Below, piece after piece: positions 48,412-56,833 of a DNA stretch of 64,000 nucleotides. Position 1 is the first letter of the stretch. Each line of letters opens with the position of its first letter. The stretch covers positions 1 to 64,000 of the forward strand of contig WSXV01000006.1 of assembly GCA_009773475.1 (NCBI GenBank), in the 5' to 3' direction. This DNA comes from Desulfobulbaceae bacterium. GTDB taxonomy: Bacteria; Desulfobacterota; Desulfobulbia; Desulfobulbales; Desulfocapsaceae. The notes below the pieces were generated by a model that had not been told where the DNA came from, did not search any database, and saw nothing but the letters and a program-made list of their open reading frames with translations. Both the position numbers and the translations under genes were made by a program.

Positions 48412-48440
48412 ATCTTATCGTTTCATCTATCCTCTGTCAA
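48412..48440 (-). promoter_or_regulatory. Sigma-70 promoter of sbtA
   Basis: On the minus strand TTGACA (48440-48435), a 17-nt spacer, and TAAGAT (48417-48412). This leaves a leader of about 70 nt before the sbtA ATG at 48336. A second TTGACA at 48476-48471 has a poor -10. Confidence 0.65.
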
Positions 48441-48682
48441 GGAATGATTCTCAACTTTTCATTAGTTTTGTGTCAATTTTTTTTTAAAAAAACAATCACA
48501 GCACTTGGACTTTCAGTTTTACAAATAAAAATGCTTGCCTGTGGCATTGTCGCAAAAAAGTATTAAATTAGTGTAAATTTTGCTGATGATAAAAATTCAA
48601 CCATCCAGCAGGATGTTTACATAGATTTGATCAGTAGAAAGCACGGCCAGCATTTTTGGATAGAAATCCAGGGAGTACTCTT

Positions 48683-49042
48683 ATGAAAAAAAAGATTGCC
48701 ATTGCCCTCATTCTCCTGTTCTGCCCCACCATCGTCCTGGCTCAACGCTACGGGGCACCTTCTTCCTATGGCCGTGGGTCACATGGCTATTACCGGCCTG
48801 CACCGGCCTATTACGGAGGCTATTCCCATTATGGTTCATCTCATCACCATAACGATGACTGGATTGTGCCTGTGGCAATCTTCGGCACCGTGCTCGGGCT
48901 GGCGGCTCTTTCGCGCCCATACGCTTACGCCCCGCCGCCACCGCCCCTGCCACCCCGAAGAATCTGTCGAGACACCTACAATCATTATGACGAATATGGG
49001 CGCTACCTTTATTCAACCTATGTTGACCGTCCCTGCAATTAG
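48683..49042 (+). CDS. Secreted Tyr/Gly/His-rich protein
   Basis: A 119-residue exported protein. Signal peptide KKKIAIALILLFCPTIVLAQ (cleavage near 20). The mature part starts with Y/G/S/H-rich sequence (YGAPSSYGRGSHGYY, HHHNDD), then one hydrophobic helix (IVPVAIFGTVLGLAALS), a proline run and a C terminus with two cysteines (RRICRDTYNHYDEYGRY, VDRPCN). Ribosome-binding site GGGAG 8 nt before ATG 48683. Resembles short glycine-rich outer-membrane or surface proteins; no function known. Divergent from sbtA, sharing a 346-nt intergenic region. Confidence 0.72.
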   Translation: MKKKIAIALILLFCPTIVLAQRYGAPSSYGRGSHGYYRPAPAYYGGYSHYGSSHHHNDDWIVPVAIFGTVLGLAALSRPYAYAPPPPPLPPRRICRDTYNHYDEYGRYLYSTYVDRPCN

Positions 49043-49190
49043 TGGCTTACAGATTATTTCCTTGTTTTTTATCACAAGAAAATAATCTGCAAAAGGCACT
49101 TATCCCGTTCATCGGGGTTAGCCATTGCCGGCAACCAATTGATGCTTCTCAAATAAACCCCGAACATATACGGAATCTCTAAGACACCCC

Positions 49191-49577
49191 ATGCCGGAAC
49201 TCATGAAAGCGCCATCCAAAGAACCTTCCATCCGCCTGGTCATGCTGCCCAAATACACCAATCCCGATGGCGACATCTTCGGCGGAGTTATTCTCTCCAT
49301 GATTGACGAGGCCGCAGCCGTCGAGGCCCAGCGTCAGGCCCGCCATCGCTATGTCACCGTGGCCATGGACTCTATCCAGTTTCATCACCCGGTTCAGGTG
49401 GGGGACATCGTCAGCCTCTGGTGTCAAACCGTCAAGATCGGCAGCACCTCCATCTGCATCCATGTGGAGGTGCTGGCCAATCCGCGCTGGACCGGCGCTG
49501 AGAAGAAGGTCACTGAAGCCGTCGTCACCCTGGTTGCCATTGATCAAAACCGGCAGCCTGTCCCCATCCTTGGGTAA
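49191..49577 (+). CDS. Acyl-CoA thioesterase (YciA/hot-dog type)
   Basis: A 128-residue hot-dog-fold enzyme hydrolysing acyl-CoA. Motif MLPKYTNPDGDIFGGVILSMIDEAAAV places the catalytic Asp near residue 39 (IDEAA) with the N-P-x-G-D-x-F-G-G loop; then VTVAMDSIQFHHPVQVGDIV. Full length for the YciA group. Precedes the MacA-type gene by 122 nt; not obviously linked in function. The start is the first ATG giving the family length; the ribosome-binding site is weak. Confidence 0.87.
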   Translation: MPELMKAPSKEPSIRLVMLPKYTNPDGDIFGGVILSMIDEAAAVEAQRQARHRYVTVAMDSIQFHHPVQVGDIVSLWCQTVKIGSTSICIHVEVLANPRWTGAEKKVTEAVVTLVAIDQNRQPVPILG

Positions 49578-49699
49578 GGATGTTGTCCTGAAAAGACTTC
49601 CCAGTCAAGCTTGCCCTCAACAACCAGAACATTTATATTCTATGCTCGCTGCAGGTACCATCAGCGAGATATGCAACAGTCAGAAAACGAGGTTGGAAT

Positions 49700-51025
49700 A
49701 TGACACTCCCCGGCAAGAAATCATTCATTCTCATCGTCATCGTGCTTCTGGTCGGCGGCGTGATGATCTGGCAGCTGGCCCGCGGCCAAAAACAGCATAC
49801 CGCCTACCGGTCTGTCGGGATCACGCGCGGTGACCTGCTGGTTTCCATCAGCGCCACCGGTACCGTTGAACCGGAAGAGGTTATCGACGTCGGTGCCCAG
49901 GTGGCAGGCCAGATCCTCTCCTTCGGCAAGGACGCCAAAGGCAAGACCGTGGATTATGGCTCAGAGGTGGACGCCGGCACGATCCTCGCCCGCATCGACG
50001 ACTCGCTCTACGCAAGCGACGTGGCCCAGGCCGAGGCCACGCTCCAGTCCGGCAAAGCCAACCTTGAGCGGGCTGAAGCAGATCTGTTCAGAACGGAACA
50101 GGAGTGGAAACGGGCGAAAAAGCTTGGCCCCTCTGAGGCCCTGTCGCAGTCAGGCTACGATAGCTACGAATCGGCCTGGAAGATGGCAAAAGCCCAGGTT
50201 GCGGTGAATCAGGCAGCCATTCGTCAAGCCGAAGCGGCACTCAAGCGAGCCCGGCGCAATCTGGGTTATTGCACCATCACCTCGCCGGTCAAGGGCATCA
50301 TCATCGACCGCCGGGTCAATACCGGCCAGACCGTGGTCGCCAGCCTCAACGCCCCCAGCCTCTTTCTGCTCGCCAAGGATCTCACCCGCATCCAGGTCTG
50401 GGTGGCGGTGAACGAGGCCGATATCGGCAAAATTCACCCAGGCCAGCCGGTAACCTTCACGGTGGACGCCTTTCCCGGACAGACCTTCAAGGGTGAGGTG
50501 AGCAAAATCCGTCTTAATGCCGCCATGACCCAGAATGTGGTCACCTACACGGTGGAGATCGCCACCGACAACAGTGATGGCCGCCTTCTTCCTTATCTGA
50601 CCGCCAATGTCCTCTTCCATCTCCAGCTGTTTGAGAATGTTTTGCAGGCTCCAAATGCAGCTCTGCGCTGGACCCCGCCCACCGACAAGGCCGCCGGTAC
50701 CACCCAGGGCCAGGATAAAAAAGGAATGAAAGAGGGAAAAAAGATGAGCCCGGGGCAGAAAGCTGCCAACGAGGCGTCCCCCGGAGCGCTCTGGGTTCTT
50801 GACGAAACTGGGAAGCCCCGCTCGATTGCAGTTCAGACAGGGGCCGGCGACGGGATCAATACCCTCATCGAAGACAATGAGGCTCTGCACGAAGGGATGC
50901 AGGTCATCACTGGAATTGAGTCACCTGATGCGAATAAGGGCAATGAGAGCGTTAGCACTCCATTTGCTCCGAAATTTCCCGGCAGCAAAAGCAGCAAGAG
51001 CCCCAGCAAAAGCGGCGGCCGCTAA
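49700..51025 (+). CDS. macA: MacA-type periplasmic adaptor of an ABC efflux pump
   Basis: Membrane-fusion protein of 441 residues linking an inner-membrane ABC exporter to an outer-membrane channel. Uncleaved N-terminal anchor (FILIVIVLLVGGVMIW), lipoyl halves ISATGTVEPEEVIDVGAQ and GYCTITSPVKGIIIDRRV, a helical hairpin between (about 105-185) and the beta-barrel region. A Lys/Gly-rich tract (QDKKGMKEGKKMSPGQ) near 335-355 and a Ser/Lys end are non-conserved additions. First gene of macA-macB(ATPase)-macB(permease)-tolC-like. Substrate not known (macrolides, peptides or lipids in relatives). Confidence 0.9.
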   Translation: MTLPGKKSFILIVIVLLVGGVMIWQLARGQKQHTAYRSVGITRGDLLVSISATGTVEPEEVIDVGAQVAGQILSFGKDAKGKTVDYGSEVDAGTILARIDDSLYASDVAQAEATLQSGKANLERAEADLFRTEQEWKRAKKLGPSEALSQSGYDSYESAWKMAKAQVAVNQAAIRQAEAALKRARRNLGYCTITSPVKGIIIDRRVNTGQTVVASLNAPSLFLLAKDLTRIQVWVAVNEADIGKIHPGQPVTFTVDAFPGQTFKGEVSKIRLNAAMTQNVVTYTVEIATDNSDGRLLPYLTANVLFHLQLFENVLQAPNAALRWTPPTDKAAGTTQGQDKKGMKEGKKMSPGQKAANEASPGALWVLDETGKPRSIAVQTGAGDGINTLIEDNEALHEGMQVITGIESPDANKGNESVSTPFAPKFPGSKSSKSPSKSGGR

Positions 51026-51061
51026 GAGCCACAATAAACGGTTACTCGAGAAAACAGCAGC

Positions 51062-51787
51062 ATGGAACTTATTAAACTTCACGGCATCGAGAAGACCTAC
51101 CAGATGGGCGACATCTCCGTGCCTGTCCTTAAAGGCATCAGCCTGACAATCCAACAGGGGGAACTGGTTGCGCTCACCGGATCTTCCGGCTCAGGCAAGA
51201 GCACCCTGATGAATATCCTTGGCTGCCTGGATCGCCCATCCGCGGGGGAATACTGGCTGGATGGAGTTGCGACCTCACAACTCTCCACCGACGAACGGGC
51301 CCTGCTCCGCAACCGAAAACTTGGCTTTGTCTTCCAGAGCTTCAACCTGCTGGCGCGCACCAGCGCCCTTGAAAATGTAGCCATGCCCCTCTCCTACACT
51401 GCAGAACATTTAAGTGACGGCGAGATCAAAAAACGGGCCACAGAGATGCTTGGCCGGGTGGGACTGGCCGACCGGCTGAACCATCATCCCTCCCAACTTT
51501 CCGGCGGCCAGCAGCAGCGGGTGGCCATCGCCCGGGCCCTGATCAACCACCCGCCGGTTCTCTTTGCCGATGAACCCACCGGCAACCTGGACTCCCGCAC
51601 CAGCGAAGAGGTGCTGCAGATGTTTGAGCGCCTCAACCGAGAGGATGGCATCACCATCATTATGGTGACCCATGACCCCAAGGTGGCGGCCCATGCCCGG
51701 CAGATCATCCGCATGGACGACGGACTGATTCAAAACAGCGCCCCGGCTTCCTTCCCTGCTCAACAACCTCCGGGTGAGCCGTCATGA
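51062..51787 (+). CDS. macB: MacB-type ABC transporter ATP-binding subunit
   Basis: A 241-residue ATPase (LolD/MacB class). Walker [13 protein letters not shown] near residue 40, Q-loop FQSFNL, signature [15 protein letters not shown] near 145, Walker [13 protein letters not shown] near 165 and switch H in MVTHD. It overlaps the permease gene by 4 nt. Unlike the E. coli protein, in which ATPase and permease are one chain, here they are separate. Confidence 0.95.
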   Translation: MELIKLHGIEKTYQMGDISVPVLKGISLTIQQGELVALTGSSGSGKSTLMNILGCLDRPSAGEYWLDGVATSQLSTDERALLRNRKLGFVFQSFNLLARTSALENVAMPLSYTAEHLSDGEIKKRATEMLGRVGLADRLNHHPSQLSGGQQQRVAIARALINHPPVLFADEPTGNLDSRTSEEVLQMFERLNREDGITIIMVTHDPKVAAHARQIIRMDDGLIQNSAPASFPAQQPPGEPS

Positions 51788-53151
51788 GGGTTCTTACCAC
51801 CGCCCGCACCGCCTTCACGGCCCTGCGCCGCAATCCCCTGCGGGCCATGCTCACCACCCTCGGGATTGTTATCGGCGTCGGCGCAGTGATTGCGATGATG
51901 GAGATCGGCGCCGGTTCCAAGGCCGCCCTTAATAAATCCATCGCCAGCATGGGGGCCAACGTCCTGGTGATCCGGCCCGGAACCGCCTCAAGCGGCGGCG
52001 TTTCCTTTGGCGCCGGCACCACCACCTCGCTCACTCCGCTGGATTGTCAGGCCATCCTCCGTGAATGCCCAGCCATCCGCAACGCCGCGCCCATGGTCCG
52101 TGCCCGCGCCCAGGTGGTGTACGGCAACCGCAACTGGGTCCCCAATAACATCTACGGCACCACCCCAGCCTATCTCGATGTGCAGGACTGGAGCAACCTG
52201 GCTCTGGGCGAACCCTTCAACGAGCGGGACGTGCTCAACGCCAACCGGGTCTGTATCCTCGGCCAGACCCTGGCACGCGAACTTTTCGATGGAGAATCGC
52301 CCATCGGCAAGGAAATCCGCATTAAAAACATTGCCTTTCGCGTCACCGGAGTGCTCAGCACCAAAGGTTCCAACATGATGGGCTTTGATCAGGATGACGT
52401 TATCCTGGCACCCTGGACCACAATTAAATACCGGGTCAGCGGCACCAGTCTTGCCAACGTAAACCAGAGCACCTCTTCCGCCACTGATTCGGTGAACACC
52501 CTGAGCAATCTCTACCCCTCCACCCAGACCAGCCTCTATCCCAAACAATCCAGTGTTCAACAAGCTAACAATCCCATGCCGGTGCGTTTTGCCAATATTG
52601 ACCACATCATGGCCGCAGCCAACAGCGCGGCAGAGATCTCCTCGGCCATTGACCAGATCACCGAAGTTCTCCGTGAACGACATCGCCTCCAGGCCGGTGA
52701 ACCGGACGACTTCAATATTCGCGACATGGCCGAACTGACCCGCACCCTCTCCACCACCACCCTGCTGATGACTAATCTCCTGCTGGCCGTGGCGATGATC
52801 TCGCTGGTTGTGGGCGGAGTTGGAATCATGAACATCATGCTGGTTTCAGTGACCGAACGTACCCGCGAGATCGGCCTGCGCATGGCGGTAGGGGCACGGG
52901 GACGCGATATTCTCCGTCAGTTTCTGGTGGAGGCCATCGTGCTTTGCCTTACCGGTGGCGCCATGGGTATTATCCTTGGACACGGCGGCTCCCTGCTGGT
53001 GCGCTACCTGCTCAAATGGCCGGTGGAAACCTCGCCTTCCGCCATTACCTTGGCCGTTTTCGTCTCTGCCGGGGTGGGCATCATCTTCGGCTTTTACCCG
53101 GCCTGGAAGGCCTCACGCCTTGACCCCATTGAGGCCCTGCGCTATGAATAA
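51784..53151 (+). CDS. macB: MacB-type ABC transporter permease
   Basis: Inner-membrane permease of 455 residues: helix 1 (RAMLTTLGIVIGVGAVIAMM, about 20-40), a large periplasmic domain (about 45-330), then three C-terminal helices (about 335-360, 385-415, 420-440). FtsX-like signatures VSVTERTREIGLRMAVGA and a final ASRLDPIEALRYE are present. Start overlaps the ATPase gene; end overlaps the outer-membrane gene, so the operon is tightly coupled. Confidence 0.94.
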   Translation: MRVLTTARTAFTALRRNPLRAMLTTLGIVIGVGAVIAMMEIGAGSKAALNKSIASMGANVLVIRPGTASSGGVSFGAGTTTSLTPLDCQAILRECPAIRNAAPMVRARAQVVYGNRNWVPNNIYGTTPAYLDVQDWSNLALGEPFNERDVLNANRVCILGQTLARELFDGESPIGKEIRIKNIAFRVTGVLSTKGSNMMGFDQDDVILAPWTTIKYRVSGTSLANVNQSTSSATDSVNTLSNLYPSTQTSLYPKQSSVQQANNPMPVRFANIDHIMAAANSAAEISSAIDQITEVLRERHRLQAGEPDDFNIRDMAELTRTLSTTTLLMTNLLLAVAMISLVVGGVGIMNIMLVSVTERTREIGLRMAVGARGRDILRQFLVEAIVLCLTGGAMGIILGHGGSLLVRYLLKWPVETSPSAITLAVFVSAGVGIIFGFYPAWKASRLDPIEALRYE

Positions 53152-54676
53152 TAAAAAACAATATACCGGCGGCCCATCCTTCCGGCTCATCCCTGCAACG
53201 AGAAATCCCATGCTCTCCCTCCTCTGCCGACTCTCAGGCCGAATCAGCCTGATAGTCTTTTGCGGCCTGCCCATTCTCACCAGCTGTACCCTCGGGCCTG
53301 ACTTCAAACCACCGAAGCCTGAACTCTCCAACCAGTGGTCGGAACCAACACCAACGGCAGCCATTTTCGCAAGCCTTGGTGAACAGGATCTGGCGCACTG
53401 GTGGAAGATCTTCAATGATCCTCAGCTCAGCTCGCTCATCGAGCGCGCCACCGAGGTCAACCTTGACCTGCGCATTGCCCAAAGCCGCATCCGACAGTCT
53501 CGAGCCGCATTGACCATTGCCGGGGCAAACCTTGGCCCGACGGTGGATGCCTCCGCCGCCTATCGCCGCAGTCAATCCCCCATGTCCGGCAGCGACAGCC
53601 CTGGGGCCACCACCAATCTTTACCAGACCGGGTTTGATGCCGTTTGGGAGCTTGATCTCTTTGGCGGCATCCGCCGGGAAGTTGAAGCCAGCGGCGCCGA
53701 GCTGGACTCGGCAGTTGAAAATCGCCGTGATCTGTTGGTAAGCCTCAACGCCGAGGTGGCCAACAATTATCTAAACCTGCGCTCCCTGCAGCAGCGTCTC
53801 GCCATTGCCCGCGCCAATCTGACGGCCCAGAAACATACCGTTGAGCTGACCCGACAACGCTGGGATGCGGGATTTATCAACAAGCTCGATATGGTACGCG
53901 CAGAAGCACAAGCCGCCACCACCGCCGGACAGATCCCCCTGCTGGAAGCAGCAATCCGGCAGACAATCTATGGACTCAGCCTGCTGCTGGCCAGTGAGCC
54001 TGCAACCCTTCTGGCTGAATTGACACCGGATGCCGCCTTGCCCGTGGCAATGGCCAATGTACCGCCGGGCCTGCCGTCGGAGCTGCTCCGTCGTCGGCCC
54101 GACATCCGTAGGGCCGAGGCAAACATCCATGCCGCCACCGCCCGTATCGGGGTTGCCACCGCCGATCTCTTCCCCACCTTCACCATCACCGGCAGCCTCG
54201 GTCTGCAAAACAACACCTTCAATTCCACCTTCAATCATTCCAGCCGCGCCTGGTCACTTGGCCCCTCGATCAACTGGCCACTCTTCGACATGGGCCGCAC
54301 TCGCGCCAATATTGAACTGAAAAAGGCCGTCCAGGAAGAGGAACTGCTCGCCTATGAGCAGACCGTCCTCACCGCCTTAAACGAAGTTGAAAATGCCCTG
54401 GTCGCCGCAAGCAAAGAGGAGGAGCATCGAAAATCCCTGGCCATTGCGGTCACTGCCAATCGCGCGGCCTTGAAGCTTGCCTCCACCCTCTATGCCGCCG
54501 GTGAGACTGATTTCCTCTCCGTGCTCGATGCCCAGCGCGCCCTCTTCATCACTGAAGAGGCTTTGGCCCAGAGCAGTAAAACCGTCTGCACCAATCTGGT
54601 CGCCCTGTTCAAGGCTCTCGGTGGCGGCTGGCAAGAAGATAAAAACAGCAATATCGACAAGGTTCCTAACGCATAG
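53144..54676 (+). CDS. TolC/NodT-family outer-membrane efflux lipoprotein
   Basis: Outer-membrane channel of 510 residues. The lipobox is LTSC near residue 46 after the hydrophobic SLIVFCGLPI; the first 20 residues look too long for a lipoprotein leader, so the start could be ATG 53210. ATG 53144 is given because it overlaps the macB stop. The mature protein opens with the NodT-family pattern LGPDFKPPKP and WWKIFNDPQLSSLI. Two TolC domain halves follow, including RRPDIRRAEANIHAATARIGVATADLFPT in pieces. Completes the MacAB export complex. Confidence 0.91.
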   Translation: MNNKKQYTGGPSFRLIPATRNPMLSLLCRLSGRISLIVFCGLPILTSCTLGPDFKPPKPELSNQWSEPTPTAAIFASLGEQDLAHWWKIFNDPQLSSLIERATEVNLDLRIAQSRIRQSRAALTIAGANLGPTVDASAAYRRSQSPMSGSDSPGATTNLYQTGFDAVWELDLFGGIRREVEASGAELDSAVENRRDLLVSLNAEVANNYLNLRSLQQRLAIARANLTAQKHTVELTRQRWDAGFINKLDMVRAEAQAATTAGQIPLLEAAIRQTIYGLSLLLASEPATLLAELTPDAALPVAMANVPPGLPSELLRRRPDIRRAEANIHAATARIGVATADLFPTFTITGSLGLQNNTFNSTFNHSSRAWSLGPSINWPLFDMGRTRANIELKKAVQEEELLAYEQTVLTALNEVENALVAASKEEEHRKSLAIAVTANRAALKLASTLYAAGETDFLSVLDAQRALFITEEALAQSSKTVCTNLVALFKALGGGWQEDKNSNIDKVPNA

Positions 54677-54733
54677 CCTGTCACCCTGTACGACCCGGCA
54701 TCATGCCGACTTTTTAACCTCAGGAGAATAGAT

Positions 54734-55423
54734 ATGAAAGCAATCATCACAGGTGGGAATAAAGGAATCGGTCTTGAGATCGCAAAAAATCTTCTCAACC
54801 GGGGATATGAAGTCCATGTTCTGTCACGGACCGGCATCGACTCCCCGCCGGATGGCATCATCTCGTGGAAAACAGACGTTGCCGACTATGCAAACACCAT
54901 AAAGATTGTCGATACCATTGGCGCCGCCAACGTACTGATTAATAATGCCGGGATTATGAACACCAAGACCGCGAGAGATTATCAGTCCGCGGAGGACATT
55001 CTACACATACTCAACATCAACCTGATTACTGCGGTGCGGCTGAGCGTGCATCTGGCGGAACAGATGGCCGAAAGCGGCGGAGGCCGGATCGTCAGCATGG
55101 GTTCCATCGCCGGGACCATCGGCCACCCCGACATCTGGTATGGTATTTCCAAGGCGGGACTGGTGAACGCCATGCGCTCCCTGGCAAGAACCTACGGCCC
55201 ACGAGGGGTGGTCGCCAACACCGTCGCCCCCGGCCCCGTGGAAACCGACATGATGAAGAGCATCCCTGAAGAACGCAAGAGCCGCCTGAAATCTACCACT
55301 ATCAACCAGCGATTCTGTACGGCTCAAGAGGTTGCAGAGACGACCTGCTGGCTTGCCACCGATGCCCCGGCATACATCAACGGTGAAATTATTGACATGA
55401 ATAACGGTATGAATTACCGTTAG
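54734..55423 (+). CDS. Short-chain dehydrogenase/reductase
   Basis: A 229-residue SDR enzyme: cofactor motif GGNKGIGLEIAKNL near residue 6, NNAGIMN near 76, catalytic serine in SMGSIAG near 120 and YGISK tyrosine-lysine near 135-139; NTVAPGPVETDM follows. Similar to FabG-type 3-ketoacyl reductases, but the substrate is unknown. It lies between the two efflux operons and joins neither clearly; AGGAGAATAG gives a good ribosome-binding site. Confidence 0.85.
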   Translation: MKAIITGGNKGIGLEIAKNLLNRGYEVHVLSRTGIDSPPDGIISWKTDVADYANTIKIVDTIGAANVLINNAGIMNTKTARDYQSAEDILHILNINLITAVRLSVHLAEQMAESGGGRIVSMGSIAGTIGHPDIWYGISKAGLVNAMRSLARTYGPRGVVANTVAPGPVETDMMKSIPEERKSRLKSTTINQRFCTAQEVAETTCWLATDAPAYINGEIIDMNNGMNYR

Positions 55424-55494
55424 GATACTGCCTGTCATGGAAAAATGGTGCGATTCGAATTCCTAACCTTTTCCCTGCAAAGGACTTAGCTGCC

Positions 55495-56778
55495 ATGCCT
55501 GTATCTCGGATTCTTTTAGTTCTTTTTTTCCTTCTGGTCTGCCCTGGCCGTCTTCTTCTAGCCGATCAGGGGCAGCCCCCAGAGGACCTCGAAGCCCTTG
55601 TAGCCCTGGCGCTGGTGAACAATCCCGAAGTCAGAGCCTCTGCGGAACGCTGGCAGATGATTGTGGAACGATCGCGGCAGGCAGGCGCCCTTGAAGATCC
55701 GATGTTGATGCTACGCGTCCAAAACGCACTGATTCGTGACCCGCTTAATTTTCAACGCGATGCCATGACGGCCAAGGTAATCGGCATCAGCCAGAAGTTG
55801 CCATTTTTCGGCAAGCGTGATCTTATGCGGGAAGAGGCCGGTTTTGAGGCCGAAGCGGAGCGCTGGGTGGTTGAAGAGCGTCGGATTGAATTGCGGCGGA
55901 TGGTCAAAGAGGCTTGGTACCAGATCTACCTGATTGATCGTTCTTTGGAGACCGTAGCCGGCACCGTCCTGTTGCTCGATGACCTCACCCGGCTGGCGGA
56001 ATCCATGTATGGAGCCGGCAAGACCGGGCAGCAGGAGATCTTCCAGGCTCAGTTGGAGCGATCGAAGATGGAGGAGATGCGCATAGGCCTGGAACAACAG
56101 CGCAGCACCCAGGTCGCCACTCTCAACACCCTCGTTTATCGTGCACCCGAGGTCGTCATCCCTTCCATTCCCAAGATGTCCATACCCCCGCTTTCGCTTT
56201 CAGCTGTCGAGCTGGAGAGTCTGGCGTTCAGCCGGCGGCCGGCGCTCAAATCCTTAAAGGCAAAGGTTGACAAAGCCGACGCGGGCGCCAGACTTGCCGA
56301 GAAAGAGGTTTATCCAGATGTTACCCTTTCCCTTGAATACATGCAGCGTGAACCGGCCATGGAGACTCCGGGCGATGACATGTATGGAGCCCAATTGACC
56401 TTTAACCTGCCGGTCCAATCGGCCAGGCGTCAGGCCAAAATTGCCGAAACCCTTGCCGAGAAGCGGATGGCCAATGAGGAATGGGCGGCTATGCAGAACC
56501 AGATTCGTTTAGGGATAAACACCGGGCTTTCGCAACTTGAACGTAGCCGTAAATTGACCCGGCTCTACGACATGGGTATTTTCGATCAGGCAAACGGCGC
56601 CATAAAGTCTGCCATGGCTGCTTATCGTTCTGATAAAGCCAAGTTTTCCGAGGTGCTCGCGAGTCACGTGGCTCTGTTCAATTTCGAGCGGGAATACCAC
56701 GGGGCTATAGCCGAGTACCAGATACAACTGGCAACCCTCGAAAACATTGTCGGCACTCCCTTACCCTCAACCCCGTAA
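55495..56778 (+). CDS. CusC/CzcC-type outer-membrane efflux protein
   Basis: Outer-membrane channel of 427 residues for the metal pump encoded next. Signal peptide (ILLVLFFLLVCPGRLLLA). No lipobox cysteine. TolC-like repeats include GISQKLPFFGKRDLMREE and NIVGTPL at the end. First gene of the four-gene cus-type operon (55495-62070). Confidence 0.87.
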   Translation: MPVSRILLVLFFLLVCPGRLLLADQGQPPEDLEALVALALVNNPEVRASAERWQMIVERSRQAGALEDPMLMLRVQNALIRDPLNFQRDAMTAKVIGISQKLPFFGKRDLMREEAGFEAEAERWVVEERRIELRRMVKEAWYQIYLIDRSLETVAGTVLLLDDLTRLAESMYGAGKTGQQEIFQAQLERSKMEEMRIGLEQQRSTQVATLNTLVYRAPEVVIPSIPKMSIPPLSLSAVELESLAFSRRPALKSLKAKVDKADAGARLAEKEVYPDVTLSLEYMQREPAMETPGDDMYGAQLTFNLPVQSARRQAKIAETLAEKRMANEEWAAMQNQIRLGINTGLSQLERSRKLTRLYDMGIFDQANGAIKSAMAAYRSDKAKFSEVLASHVALFNFEREYHGAIAEYQIQLATLENIVGTPLPSTP

Positions 56779-56833
56779 ATGCCACCGGGAATCAGAATGA
56801 ATGAAGGTTCCGTGATTACTTGAAGGAGTATTG

